A DNA stretch of 15,283 nt from RGIG2041 sp045546315. GTDB lineage: Bacteria; Bacillota; Clostridia; UBA1381; UMGS1253. The notes below the pieces were generated by a model. That model was not told the origin of the DNA. It saw nothing but the letters and a program-made list of their open reading frames with translations, and made no database searches. Of the stretch, positions 5,999 through 13,773 are shown piece after piece. The number at the start of each line of letters is the position of its first letter. Position 1 is the stretch's first letter. The translations under genes were made by a program, and so were the position numbers. Location of the stretch: positions 1 to 15,283 of the forward strand of contig JAZQCN010000054.1 in the NCBI GenBank assembly GCA_045546315.1. Direction: 5' to 3'.

Positions 5999-7657
5999 AT
6001 GCGTAAAGCGATGCATCCGAATGCAACGAAACCGGAATTTTGGGAAAGGGTGCGCACAGATGCGGCGTATAAGCCATATGTCGATGAAGCGCTCCACTTG
6101 TATGCAGAATACAAGGCAGAGCCGATTTTGGCAGATTCGTTTGCAAAATTTAATTTGTTTAATGCTACGGGCGACCGCGCCGAATTTCAAAGACCGTATT
6201 TCCGAAAGAGAAAACGGCTGAATGTGTGCGCACTGCTTTCAATGATTTATCCAGACGAGCCGGAATATATGGAAAGCTTAGAGGAAATTATCTGGGCGAT
6301 TTGCGATGAATACACATGGTCGCTGCCGGCACATATTGCGTGGGCAGAGGATGAACGGACAGATATTGACTTGTTTGCCTCGGAAACGGGCTATGCACTC
6401 TCAGAAATTGTAGCGGTGCTGGGGGAAAGACTGAATCCGCGTGTGCACAAGCGGGTATGCGAGGAAATACAGCGCAGAATTATCGACAGCTTTGAAATGC
6501 GCGTGTATGACTGGGAAAAGGTAAATTCCAACTGGGCGGCGGTCTGCGCCGGCAGCGTGGCTGTGATTTATATGTATATGGCGCCGGAGCGGTTTGCGGC
6601 GGTGAAACCCCGCCTGCAGGCGACGATTGAACAGTTTATTGACGGCTTTTCTGATGATGGTATCTGTTATGAGGGCGGAAGCTATTGGATTTACGGCTTC
6701 GGCTTTTTTGTGGCTTATGCCCAGCATTTATATGATTATACGGATGGAAAAGAAAATTATTTTTTGCGCGAAAAGGTGCGCAAAATTGCAGATTTTGAGA
6801 AAATTACAAATCTCGGCGGCTTGCGCGTGAATTTTTCGGACAGCGGCGGCGACTGCCTTTTAACCAGTCCGGCGATTTACGGTGTGCTGCAAAAGCACTA
6901 TCCCGATATCTACATTCCGCAGCCGGAAACCTATGAAATTCTGGACGGCTGTGCGCGTTGGTGCAGATATTTTGATGCGTTTTTGTATATGCCGACATAC
7001 GAGGAATCAGCGGCAGAGGCGTATGCGCACTACAGTCCGCAGGCAGGCTGGTTTATGAAACGCACGAACGACTATGGTTTTGCTGCAAAGGCAGGTACAA
7101 ACGATGAGCCGCACAACCATAACGATATCGGCAGTTTCATTTTTGCCGTGGGCGGTGAGCAGGTTTTGTGCGACCTGGGCGCAGGGGAGTATGTGAAGGG
7201 GTATTTTGCCAAAGCAACACGCTACAGCTACTTAAGCACCTGCTCGCGCGGGCATAGTGTGCCGATTATCGATGGAAAATACCAGTCGCCGGGCGCAGAA
7301 TTCAAGGGCACAATGACATATGAAAACGGCATTGTTACCATAGATATGAGCGATGCCTATGCGGTAGATGCAACCGCGGTGCGCGTGTTTGAATTTCGTG
7401 AAAACGGCGTGCTTTTAAAAGATGAATTTGACGGCGCAACGCACATAACAGAGCGGTTTGTCACAACGATTGCACCGGAGATAAAAGAAGACGGTGTATG
7501 GATTGAAAATGTGCGTCTGTCGGCAGATGCGGCTTGGCGTGTGCGGGTGCGAAAAGAAACCTACAAAGCGCAAAGCTTGGTTGACCGCACCGTGTATATG
7601 ATTGACTATGAAGCGGCGCAAGCGCGTTCGTTTGCATTAAAAATTGAAATTCTGTAA
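5999..7657 (+). CDS. Heparinase II/III-family lyase-like protein, copy 2
   Basis: A paralogue of 552 residues, colinear with copy 1. Over a 78-residue stretch around the HNHND motif I count 63 identical positions with copy 1. The candidate residues keep the same numbers: N178-W179, E225-x-x-x-Y229, H372/H374/D376 and the RGHSVPIIDG histidine. The residue before N178 is Ser instead of His, so that His is not essential to the group. No signal peptide is seen. The ribosome binding site AAAGGAG (5981-5987) starts at the last base of the copy 1 stop and lies 11 bases before the ATG. The short gaps and the absence of a terminator or promoter place it in the same operon. The clearest differences from copy 1 are in the linker near residues 335-345 and in the beta-sandwich, where substrate choice may differ. 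Confidence 0.8.
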   Translation: MRKAMHPNATKPEFWERVRTDAAYKPYVDEALHLYAEYKAEPILADSFAKFNLFNATGDRAEFQRPYFRKRKRLNVCALLSMIYPDEPEYMESLEEIIWAICDEYTWSLPAHIAWAEDERTDIDLFASETGYALSEIVAVLGERLNPRVHKRVCEEIQRRIIDSFEMRVYDWEKVNSNWAAVCAGSVAVIYMYMAPERFAAVKPRLQATIEQFIDGFSDDGICYEGGSYWIYGFGFFVAYAQHLYDYTDGKENYFLREKVRKIADFEKITNLGGLRVNFSDSGGDCLLTSPAIYGVLQKHYPDIYIPQPETYEILDGCARWCRYFDAFLYMPTYEESAAEAYAHYSPQAGWFMKRTNDYGFAAKAGTNDEPHNHNDIGSFIFAVGGEQVLCDLGAGEYVKGYFAKATRYSYLSTCSRGHSVPIIDGKYQSPGAEFKGTMTYENGIVTIDMSDAYAVDATAVRVFEFRENGVLLKDEFDGATHITERFVTTIAPEIKEDGVWIENVRLSADAAWRVRVRKETYKAQSLVDRTVYMIDYEAAQARSFALKIEIL

Positions 7658-7670
7658 AACAGGAGTGTGT

Positions 7671-9359
7671 ATGATGAACAAGGCAATGAACCCGAAAGCG
7701 ATTGACTCGGAATTTTGGGAAGCGGTGCGTACAAGCGCGAAGTATAAGCCGTTTGTCGATGAGGCGCTTTCTTTGTACGAAGAATATATGAAAGCGCCGA
7801 TTATGGCAGAAAGCTTTGCAACCTTTAAGCTGTTTGAGGAAACGGGCAACCGCGGCCTTTTTGAAAAGCCGTACTTTTTAAAGCGCAAGCGTTTAAATGT
7901 GTGCGCGATTCTTTCGATGATTTACCCGGACAAACCGGAGTATATAGAGGCTTTAGAGGAAATCATCTGGGCGATTTGCGACGAGTATACCTGGTCGCTT
8001 CCGGCGCATCTTGGGCACAGTGTACTTGAAGATGCGGAGCGCATACATATTGACCTTTTTGCGGCAGAGACCGGCTATGCGCTTTCGGAAATCATAACGA
8101 TTTTAAAAGACAGAATCCATCCGCGCGTATATAAGCGCGTGGCAGAGGAAATAGACCGCAGGATTTTAACGAGCTTTGAAACCACGCCGGACTTTTCATG
8201 GCTCGGCGGGCACTCCAACTGGGCGGCGGTTTGCGCCGGCAGCGTGGGTGTAACCTTTATGTATATGGCGCCGGAGCGCTTTTTGCAGATAAAGCCGAAA
8301 ATTGACTACACAATGGAGACCTTTTTAGAAGGCTTTTCCGACGACGGTATTTGCTTTGAGGGCATCGGCTATTGGAACTACGGCTTTGGCTTCTTTGTCG
8401 CGTATGCACAGCATTTGTATTTGTTTAGCGAGGGCAAGGAAAACTATTTTGCACGCGAAAAGGTGCGCCGTATTGCAGATTTTCCGAATATAACGGATTT
8501 GGGTGGCATCGCATTAAGCTTTTCCGATAGCGGCAACAGCAAAGTTACCGGCAACGCAGCAATCAGCGGTGTGCTGCAGCAGTATTATCCGGATGTCCGC
8601 GTGCCGGACCCGGAAACCTATTTGATTTTGGACGGCTGTGCGCGTTGGTGCAGATATTTTGATGCGTTTATTTACCTGCCGAAGCAGGGCGCGGCGGCAG
8701 ACGCTACCTTTGAACGCTACAGTCCGACAGCCGGCTGGTTTTTAAAGCGCAACGCAAGCTATGGCTTTGCCGCAAAAGCGGGCACAAATGCAGAGCCGCA
8801 CAACCATAACGATATCGGCAGCTTTATTTTTGCTGCAAACGGCAAGCAGCTTTTGCGCGATTTGGGCGCAGGGGTGTATTCAAAGCAGTATTTTGCAAAA
8901 GATACGCGCTACGACTATTTGTGCAACTGCTCGCGCGGACACAGCGTACCGATGATCGACGGCAAGTATCAGTCTGCAGGTGCGGAGTTTAAAGGTACGA
9001 TGACCTATGAAAACGGCGCTGTAGCGATTGACTTCGGCGGTGCGTATGATACGGATGTGCGCGCGGTGCGCAAATTGGCCTTCGAAGAAAAGGCTGTCAC
9101 TTTACAAGATACATTTGAAAAGCCAAGCGGCAAGGCGAGTGTAACAGAGCGTTTTATCACTACGATTCAGCCGGAAGTAAAAGCGGACGGCGTGTGGATT
9201 GAAAATCTGTGCCTGCAGGCAAATGCAGGCTGGAAGGTTGAAATCAATGAGGCTTTGCACTATGGGCACGGCGCGGAGGAAATTCCGGTGTATTTTATAG
9301 ACTACACGGCAGCACCGGCGAAGGCACTTGCCTTTGAACTGAAAATGGAGTTGAAGTAA
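7671..9359 (+). CDS. Heparinase II/III-family lyase-like protein, copy 3
   Basis: The third tandem paralogue (562 residues) has the same fold and the same HNHND, EGxxYWxY and RGHSVP motifs. I count 63 of 78 positions shared with copy 2 in the HNHND region and 61 of 78 with copy 1. It has small insertions the others lack: LGHSVLEDAERIHID replaces the shorter ISWAEDERTDVD segment, and TPDFSWLGGHSNW replaces the stretch before the conserved Asn-Trp. Both flank the likely active-site cleft. Two adjacent ATGs (7671 and 7674) are possible, with AGGAG (7661-7665) five or eight bases away; alignment with copy 1 favours 7674. An earlier in-frame TTG (7644) overlaps copy 2 and precedes the ribosome binding site, so it was not used. 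The operon ends at a strong hairpin just after this gene. Confidence 0.8.
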   Translation: MMNKAMNPKAIDSEFWEAVRTSAKYKPFVDEALSLYEEYMKAPIMAESFATFKLFEETGNRGLFEKPYFLKRKRLNVCAILSMIYPDKPEYIEALEEIIWAICDEYTWSLPAHLGHSVLEDAERIHIDLFAAETGYALSEIITILKDRIHPRVYKRVAEEIDRRILTSFETTPDFSWLGGHSNWAAVCAGSVGVTFMYMAPERFLQIKPKIDYTMETFLEGFSDDGICFEGIGYWNYGFGFFVAYAQHLYLFSEGKENYFAREKVRRIADFPNITDLGGIALSFSDSGNSKVTGNAAISGVLQQYYPDVRVPDPETYLILDGCARWCRYFDAFIYLPKQGAAADATFERYSPTAGWFLKRNASYGFAAKAGTNAEPHNHNDIGSFIFAANGKQLLRDLGAGVYSKQYFAKDTRYDYLCNCSRGHSVPMIDGKYQSAGAEFKGTMTYENGAVAIDFGGAYDTDVRAVRKLAFEEKAVTLQDTFEKPSGKASVTERFITTIQPEVKADGVWIENLCLQANAGWKVEINEALHYGHGAEEIPVYFIDYTAAPAKALAFELKMELK

Positions 9360-9362
9360 TTT

Positions 9363-9393
9363 AAAAAGCGGCATCGCTACGATGTCGCTTTTT
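9363..9393 (+). terminator. Rho-independent terminator ending the lyase operon
   Basis: A 14-bp stem (9363-9376 with 9380-9393, one G-T pair) has a CTA loop. The stem ends in A5 and T5 runs, followed by GCTTTTATT. It begins three bases after the copy 3 stop codon and eight bases before the next promoter. Confidence 0.92.
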
Positions 9394-9400
9394 GCTTTTA

Positions 9401-9429
9401 TTGACAACGGCGGACGGAAGTGGTAAAAT
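9401..9429 (+). promoter_or_regulatory. Promoter of the LtaS-family gene
   Basis: A perfect TTGACA (9401-9406), a 17-base spacer and TAAAAT (9424-9429) preceded by TGG make a strong extended -10 promoter. The predicted start is near 9436, leaving a leader of about 20 bases. This makes the gene independent of the lyase operon. Confidence 0.88.
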
Positions 9430-9456
9430 ACCTTTTGCTTGGGGAAGGAGTATTTT

Positions 9457-11364
9457 ATGAGCAAAATCCGAAAGTTTGTACAAGATATATTTGATAAGGT
9501 TCGCAAAAATGCTGACCGCGAAACAAAGCATCCGCTTTTAAAGCGTGCGCTGGCATTTTTTATAATGCCGCTGGTGCTTCTGGCGATTCTGGAGGTTATG
9601 CACCTGACGAACGGCAACGCGATACTGCTGATTTTTACATCGCCGTTTTATTGGCTGAAGCTTTTGCTTTCTTATGTGTTTCTTCTGTCCGTGCAGGGTT
9701 TTTTTTGGTGTATCACACAGCACACCTTTACGGCGGTGTGCATCAATACGGCACTGTTTTTCCTGCTCGGCTTTGTGACCGAGGTGATGATTTCGATTAC
9801 GGGCGATCCGCTTTTGCCGACAGATATTCTGCTGATCGGCGCGCTGGATACCATCACGAGCTTTGTGCGCCTGCCGATTATACCGTTTGCAATTTTGGCG
9901 GCGGTGCTGGCGGTGCTTTCGTGCATCGGCTTTTACATCTGGCACAGAAGGGCACAGCGCCCGAAGCTGAAGCTTTGGCTGCGTCTTATTTGCATTGTGC
10001 TTTGTCTTGCACTGTTTTCGGCAAATATCTATTATGTGTGCATTGACTACGATTTTCGCCACGGTATACTCGATAAAATCGATGTAAAAATTGCGGCGTT
10101 TAACCCAGTGGAGGACTATCGCAAAAACGGCTTGATTTTAGAGTTTTTCCCGCGTATCGGCGATATGTTTGTCGATAAAATGGAAGGGTATACCGAAAGC
10201 AAAATCGAAATTGTTGAGCAGGCGTTTGCCGGTGAAGACTATTTTGTGCCCGGCGAGGTGCAGCCGAATATTATCTACATTCAAAGCGAAGCGCTGTGGG
10301 ATGTTTACGAAATGGAGCAGACGGAGTTTAATGTCGACCCGATGCGCAACATCCGCAAAATTGCAAAAGAGAAAAATGCCAAAATGGGCAAAATGGCAAC
10401 GAGCGTGTTCGGCGGCGGCACATGCTTGCCGGAGTTTGAAGCGCTGACGGGACTGAATTGCCGCTACCTTCTCAGCAACGGCTATCCGTATGTGCAGTAT
10501 ATCACAAATGAAACGCCGTCAATTGTATCTGCGCTGCGCAGCGGCGGCTATCAGACGGTGGCATTTCATCCGTATCATAAAAATTTCTACAGCCGCAACC
10601 GCGCTTATCCGCTTTTGGGCTTTGATGCATTCTATGGGATGGATGATATGGAAAATCCCGAAAAGTCCGGCTGGTATGTTTCCGATATGGCAGTCACGGA
10701 ATACATTATCGAAACCTATGAAAAAAAGGAAGCGGGCAAGCCGCTGTTTATGTTTAATGTAACGATGCAAAACCATGGCGGCTATACGCCGGCGCGCTAT
10801 GAGGCATATAATATGGAAACGCACAATCCGGGGCTCGATGATGCCGGCAACGGCGAGGTGCTGGATTTTACGCAGGGCGTGTATGAATCGGATGTGGCGT
10901 TTGCCAAGCTGGTGCACTATTTCCGCTCGGTGGAAGAGCCGACCGTTATCGTGATGTACGGCGACCATCTGCCGCTGCTCGGTACGGAGGGCAAGGTCTA
11001 CCGCGAGGGCGGTTATGTGGAAAATGTGCTGCCGTTTAACAGCAGTGAGCACGAGCATTTGCACGAAACGCCGTATATTGTCTGGGCAAACTACGATGTG
11101 GATTTGCGCGGCTTTAACCCGAAAATCAGCTCGGGTAAAATCGGCTTGGAGCTTCTGCGCCTGAGCGGCATTCGCGAGGTGCCTGCGTACTTTAATGCGC
11201 TGTATGCCCTCTATGATGCATTGCCGGTAGTTAATCCGTACTTTATTTATGATAACAAGGGCAATAAGCTCGATGCCGTGCCGGAAGAGCATGCTGTAAC
11301 GGAAACGGCGTTTAAGTACATTCAATATGACCTGCTGCACGGTAAGCACTATGTAGCAAAATAA
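9457..11364 (+). CDS. LTA synthase family (sulfatase-fold) membrane protein
   Basis: A 635-residue membrane enzyme of the lipoteichoic acid synthase / phosphoglycerol transferase family. These enzymes move glycerol-phosphate groups from phosphatidylglycerol onto a glycolipid or glycan outside the membrane. Five hydrophobic segments fill about residues 30-205, as in LtaS, followed by an extracellular sulfatase-like domain. Active-site positions can be matched: E278 in IYIQSEALWD (metal), T322 in GGGTCLPEFEALTG (nucleophile, equivalent to Thr300 of Staphylococcus LtaS), the TMQNHGGY motif, and D503-H504 in YGDHLP (metal). ATG 9457 is chosen because GGAAGGAG ends six bases before it; an in-frame TTG at 9439 lies upstream of that site. 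The substrate (LTA, or another phosphoglycerol-modified glycan) cannot be told from sequence. It is monocistronic, with its own promoter and terminator. Confidence 0.88.
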   Translation: MSKIRKFVQDIFDKVRKNADRETKHPLLKRALAFFIMPLVLLAILEVMHLTNGNAILLIFTSPFYWLKLLLSYVFLLSVQGFFWCITQHTFTAVCINTALFFLLGFVTEVMISITGDPLLPTDILLIGALDTITSFVRLPIIPFAILAAVLAVLSCIGFYIWHRRAQRPKLKLWLRLICIVLCLALFSANIYYVCIDYDFRHGILDKIDVKIAAFNPVEDYRKNGLILEFFPRIGDMFVDKMEGYTESKIEIVEQAFAGEDYFVPGEVQPNIIYIQSEALWDVYEMEQTEFNVDPMRNIRKIAKEKNAKMGKMATSVFGGGTCLPEFEALTGLNCRYLLSNGYPYVQYITNETPSIVSALRSGGYQTVAFHPYHKNFYSRNRAYPLLGFDAFYGMDDMENPEKSGWYVSDMAVTEYIIETYEKKEAGKPLFMFNVTMQNHGGYTPARYEAYNMETHNPGLDDAGNGEVLDFTQGVYESDVAFAKLVHYFRSVEEPTVIVMYGDHLPLLGTEGKVYREGGYVENVLPFNSSEHEHLHETPYIVWANYDVDLRGFNPKISSGKIGLELLRLSGIREVPAYFNALYALYDALPVVNPYFIYDNKGNKLDAVPEEHAVTETAFKYIQYDLLHGKHYVAK

Positions 11365-11388
11365 AAAGGGGCTTTTGCCCTTTTTTTA
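11363..11388. terminator. Bidirectional terminator between the LtaS-like and AraC genes
   Basis: A ten-bp stem (11363-11372 with 11377-11386; AAAAAGGGGC against GCCCTTTTTT, one G-T pair) closes a TTTT loop. It has a T run on the plus side and, read in reverse, the matching T run. It overlaps the stop codons of both convergent genes. Confidence 0.85.
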
Positions 11389-12207
11389 TTTCTTTTTTAA
11401 ATAATGCATCGGCGATGCGCCGGTGATGCGCTTGAAAACGGTGCTGAAATAGTTTTGGTCGGCAAAGCCGAGCGCGTCGGCAATGACCTTGCTTGTACTG
11501 CCGCTTTTGAGCATCTCTGCCGCGCGGGCGATTTTTAAATGATTGACATAGTGCATCACGCCTGCGCCGGTGTATTTGTGAAACAGCTTTTGCAGCCCGA
11601 CCGCGCTTATGCCGAAGGCGTCGGCAATCTGTGCTACGCATTGCAGGTCGGGGAGATTTTCGTTGATGTATGCTGCGATGGAGGAGTAGGTCTGCGCATC
11701 GGCGGCGGTGCGGTGTGGCTGTGCGTTTGTGTCCGTGGTAAACAGGCGCAGAAGAAACAAGCTCAGCGTATCAAAGCAGCGCTGCGCCTCTAATTCTTGC
11801 CCGGGGGTTAGCTTTAATCGGTAGTTTACGCGATAAAACGCTTTGCCTGCAGAGCGCCAGGCGTCCGTTAAAAGTGCCTCCTCTGCCTGGGTGAAGGCAA
11901 AGATTTTGCGTTCAAGTGTGGGGAAGGCATCGGCGAGAAAGGAAAACACCATGATGGTCGGCGTTGTACCCTCGGCGGCGCGTATGCTGTGAAATTCCAT
12001 CGGCGTATGCACAATTGCGCTGCCAGCAGAGAGCGTGTAAACCTCTGTGTCTGCCGTGATGCTGACGCTGCCGCTTAAGACACAGACCACCTCGTGAAAG
12101 TTGTGCGTTTCGCCGGAAAAAACGAAGTCTCTGCCGCACTCGCGTATAAAATAGCTGAACATACTGTTGATTTTCAGCTGCGGTGTAATTTTGCAAAAAT
12201 CGGACAT
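11386..12207 (-). CDS. AraC-family transcriptional regulator with N-terminal cupin
   Basis: A 273-residue regulator. The N-terminal part (about 1-130) is a cupin-like sensor with HNFHEVVCVLSGSVSI and HTPMEFHSI, as in sugar-responsive AraC proteins. The C-terminal 100 residues hold two helix-turn-helix units: CVAQIADAFGISAVGLQKLF, then SKVIADALGFADQNYFSTVFKR ending in GASPMHYL, the usual AraC end. The ATG at 12207 is preferred because AAGGTG lies six bases upstream; longer starts back to 12303 run through AT-rich promoter sequence and give an unlikely peptide. The gene is divergent from the Gfo/Idh/MocA oxidoreductase, with 110 bases between the two starts. That is the classic layout for an activator controlling its neighbour. 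The inducer is not known; a sugar or sugar acid from the same pathway is inferred. Confidence 0.9.
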   Translation of the reverse strand: MSDFCKITPQLKINSMFSYFIRECGRDFVFSGETHNFHEVVCVLSGSVSITADTEVYTLSAGSAIVHTPMEFHSIRAAEGTTPTIMVFSFLADAFPTLERKIFAFTQAEEALLTDAWRSAGKAFYRVNYRLKLTPGQELEAQRCFDTLSLFLLRLFTTDTNAQPHRTAADAQTYSSIAAYINENLPDLQCVAQIADAFGISAVGLQKLFHKYTGAGVMHYVNHLKIARAAEMLKSGSTSKVIADALGFADQNYFSTVFKRITGASPMHYLKKK

Positions 12208-12317
12208 AGTCATCACCTTGTATACAAATTTAAATATTTTATATAGAAATACCCATATACATTCTTTTTTATATATTTTATACTGTGTGTGAAAAAAAGT
12301 CAAGGAGGCTTTATATT
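12208..12317. promoter_or_regulatory. Divergent AraC/oxidoreductase control region
   Basis: An AT-rich stretch. For the plus-strand gene, TATACT (12279-12284) is 17 bases after TATACA (12256-12261), a poor -35 that would suit an activator-dependent promoter. A perfect ten-base palindrome TTGTATACAA (12218-12227) contains a second TATACA, 35 bases before the first. These may be AraC half-sites. I could not place a convincing promoter for the minus-strand gene. Confidence 0.4.
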
Positions 12318-13586
12318 ATGGGTAGATTAAAGGTTGTTATTATGGGTGCCGGCGGCAGGGGCTGCGGCTACGGTCGTTTCTGCGCAGAGCATCCGGATTT
12401 GTATGAGGTTGTGGCGGTTGCAGAGCCGATTGATGCACGACGCAACTATATTAAAGAGCTGCACAATTTGCCGGACGAAATGTGTTTTCTGGATTGGAAG
12501 GACTTAGCGGCGCAGGGCAAGATTGCAGACCTCTGCTTTATCTGCATGCAGGATGCAATGCACTACGAGCCGGCGCTTGCTTGCATAGAGCTTGGGTATC
12601 ATCTGCTTTTGGAAAAGCCGATGGCACCGACACCGAAGGAGTGCCGCGAAATTACAGAGGCTGCCGAGGCAAAGGGCGTAAAGGTACTCGTTTGCCACGT
12701 GCTTCGTTATACAGACTTTTACCAGAAGGTCAAGGATTTGATTGCAGAAGGTAAGGTCGGCGAGGTGATGAGCGTTGAGCACAGAGAAGGTGTGGGTAAC
12801 GAGCATCAGAGCCACAGCTTCGTGCGCGGTATGTGGAGAAATACGGCAGAGAGTGCGCCGATGATTCTGGCAAAATCGTGCCACGATATGGACCTTTTGC
12901 AGTGGCTTATGGATAAAAAGTGCGTAAAGACACAGTCCTTTGGTCGCCTTTCGCATTTTTGCAAGGCAAATGCACCGAAAGGTGCACCGGCGCGCTGCTT
13001 AGACGGCTGTCCGCACGAGGACACCTGCTTTTACAGCGTGAAAAAGCTCTACCTCGGCGAAAATGCAACCTTCTGGTTCCGCCGCGCGGCAACGGAAAAC
13101 CCGAACCCGACCGATGCGCTTGTGATTGAAGCGCTCAAGACCGGTAAGTACGGCAGATGCGCTTATCAGTGCGACAATGATGTTGTCGACCACCAGACTG
13201 TCAATATGGAATTTGACGATGGCTCGACCTGCGTATTTTCGATGAACGCATTTAACAAGGGCGGCAGAGTAACGCATATTATGGGCACAAAGGGCGAGCT
13301 GCACTGTGATGTTGGAACAAACACCATCGAGTACTATGATTTTGCAACGCGCGAAACAACGGTGCTGAGCAAGTCGGACATTGCGCGCTCGGTGGATATG
13401 GGCGACGGACACGGCGGCGGTGACAGTGGCATTATGTTTGCACTCTATGACTACATCAACGATACCTACAAGGGCAACGCAATTTGCGAGCTGCGCACCT
13501 CGTATGAAAACCACTTAATGTGCTTTGCGGCAGAGGCTTCGCGCCTGACCGGCAAGGTTGTGGATATTGAAGGCTTTGAAGAATAA
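12318..13586 (+). CDS. Gfo/Idh/MocA-family NAD(P)-dependent oxidoreductase with cysteine insert
   Basis: A 422-residue cytoplasmic dehydrogenase of the glucose-fructose oxidoreductase/inositol dehydrogenase family, which oxidises or reduces a sugar, inositol or sugar-acid hydroxyl with NAD(P). The Rossmann fold starts at once (VVIMGAGGRGCGYG). The cofactor/substrate Lys is in LLLEKPMAPT. SCHDMDLLQWL supplies the family's C-terminal-domain active-site His/Asp. A feature outside the basic family is a cysteine-rich loop: H213-x-C215, C227-x3-C231-x5-C237 within ARCLDGCPHEDTCFY, which looks like a metal-binding site. ATG 12318 is chosen because AAGGAGG (12302-12308) lies nine bases before it. The gene is monocistronic, with a hairpin after it, and probably under the divergent AraC regulator. 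It may process a sugar released by the rhamnosidase or lyases; the substrate is not determined. Confidence 0.9.
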   Translation: MGRLKVVIMGAGGRGCGYGRFCAEHPDLYEVVAVAEPIDARRNYIKELHNLPDEMCFLDWKDLAAQGKIADLCFICMQDAMHYEPALACIELGYHLLLEKPMAPTPKECREITEAAEAKGVKVLVCHVLRYTDFYQKVKDLIAEGKVGEVMSVEHREGVGNEHQSHSFVRGMWRNTAESAPMILAKSCHDMDLLQWLMDKKCVKTQSFGRLSHFCKANAPKGAPARCLDGCPHEDTCFYSVKKLYLGENATFWFRRAATENPNPTDALVIEALKTGKYGRCAYQCDNDVVDHQTVNMEFDDGSTCVFSMNAFNKGGRVTHIMGTKGELHCDVGTNTIEYYDFATRETTVLSKSDIARSVDMGDGHGGGDSGIMFALYDYINDTYKGNAICELRTSYENHLMCFAAEASRLTGKVVDIEGFEE

Positions 13587-13619
13587 AGAAGAAATAATAA
13601 AGAATAGAGAATAATTTTG

Positions 13620-13652
13620 GAGGCGTTTTGCTGCGGCAAAACGCTTCTTTTT
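13620..13652 (+). terminator. Rho-independent terminator after the oxidoreductase
   Basis: A 12-bp stem (13620-13631 with 13636-13647, one G-T pair) closes a TGCG tetraloop and is followed by five Ts. It lies 33 bases after the stop codon, beyond a purine/AT-rich spacer. Confidence 0.9.
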
Positions 13653-13705
13653 ATGGTTAATTTTTGTGTGAGCTGCGTAGATTCTGTTTTTTTGTAAAAA
13701 AACTA

Positions 13706-13734
13706 TTGACAGGGAATCAATGCCATGCTATACT
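13706..13734 (+). promoter_or_regulatory. Promoter of the GntR/ABC operon
   Basis: A perfect TTGACA (13706-13711), a 17-base spacer and TATACT (13729-13734), with TGC directly before the -10. The predicted start near 13741 falls inside the palindromic operator, so repressor binding there would block initiation. Confidence 0.92.
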
Positions 13735-13736
13735 AA

Positions 13737-13759
13737 CTGTACTAAGACAAATAGTACAG
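13737..13759. promoter_or_regulatory. Palindromic operator of the GntR regulator
   Basis: A perfect inverted repeat CTGTACTA-N7-TAGTACAG (13737-13744 and 13752-13759) begins two bases after the -10 box and covers the transcription start. It ends 14 bases before the gntR ATG. Position and symmetry fit an autorepression site bound by a YtrA-type dimer. Confidence 0.8.
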
Positions 13760-13773
13760 AAGGGAGTGAGATA

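Larger units (their letters stand above)
4308..9359 (+). repeat. Tandem triplication of a heparinase II/III-like gene
   Basis: Three head-to-tail gene copies of about 1.7 kb are separated by 13-17 bases. Nucleotide identity persists in patches: the 20-mer ATGTATATGGCGCCGGAGCG occurs exactly at 4881-4900, 6572-6591 and 8259-8278. Protein divergence of roughly a fifth in the best conserved stretch shows an old duplication, not an assembly artefact. The shared patches are possible substrates for recombination or gene conversion. Confidence 0.85.

Noticed and set aside
4308..9359. Assembly error or a recent duplication as the cause of the triple lyase genes
   Set aside because: The copies differ throughout, including indels in copy 3 and about one fifth of residues even in the most conserved block, so they are genuine old paralogues.
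10519..11349. A 276-codon minus-strand frame opposite the LtaS-family gene
   Set aside because: Antisense shadow: the plus strand encodes the conserved YGDHLP and TMQNHGGY motifs in the same region. No promoter or ribosome binding site is seen for the minus frame.
12208..12303. Longer AraC protein starting at 12303
   Set aside because: The added 32 residues would be read from the AT-rich divergent promoter region, and the good ribosome binding site points to the ATG at 12207.
13582..13604. Direct repeat AATAAAGAA (13582-13590 and 13596-13604) after the oxidoreductase stop
   Set aside because: A nine-base purine/AT repeat in a spacer of the same composition; probably chance, with no array or symmetric structure.
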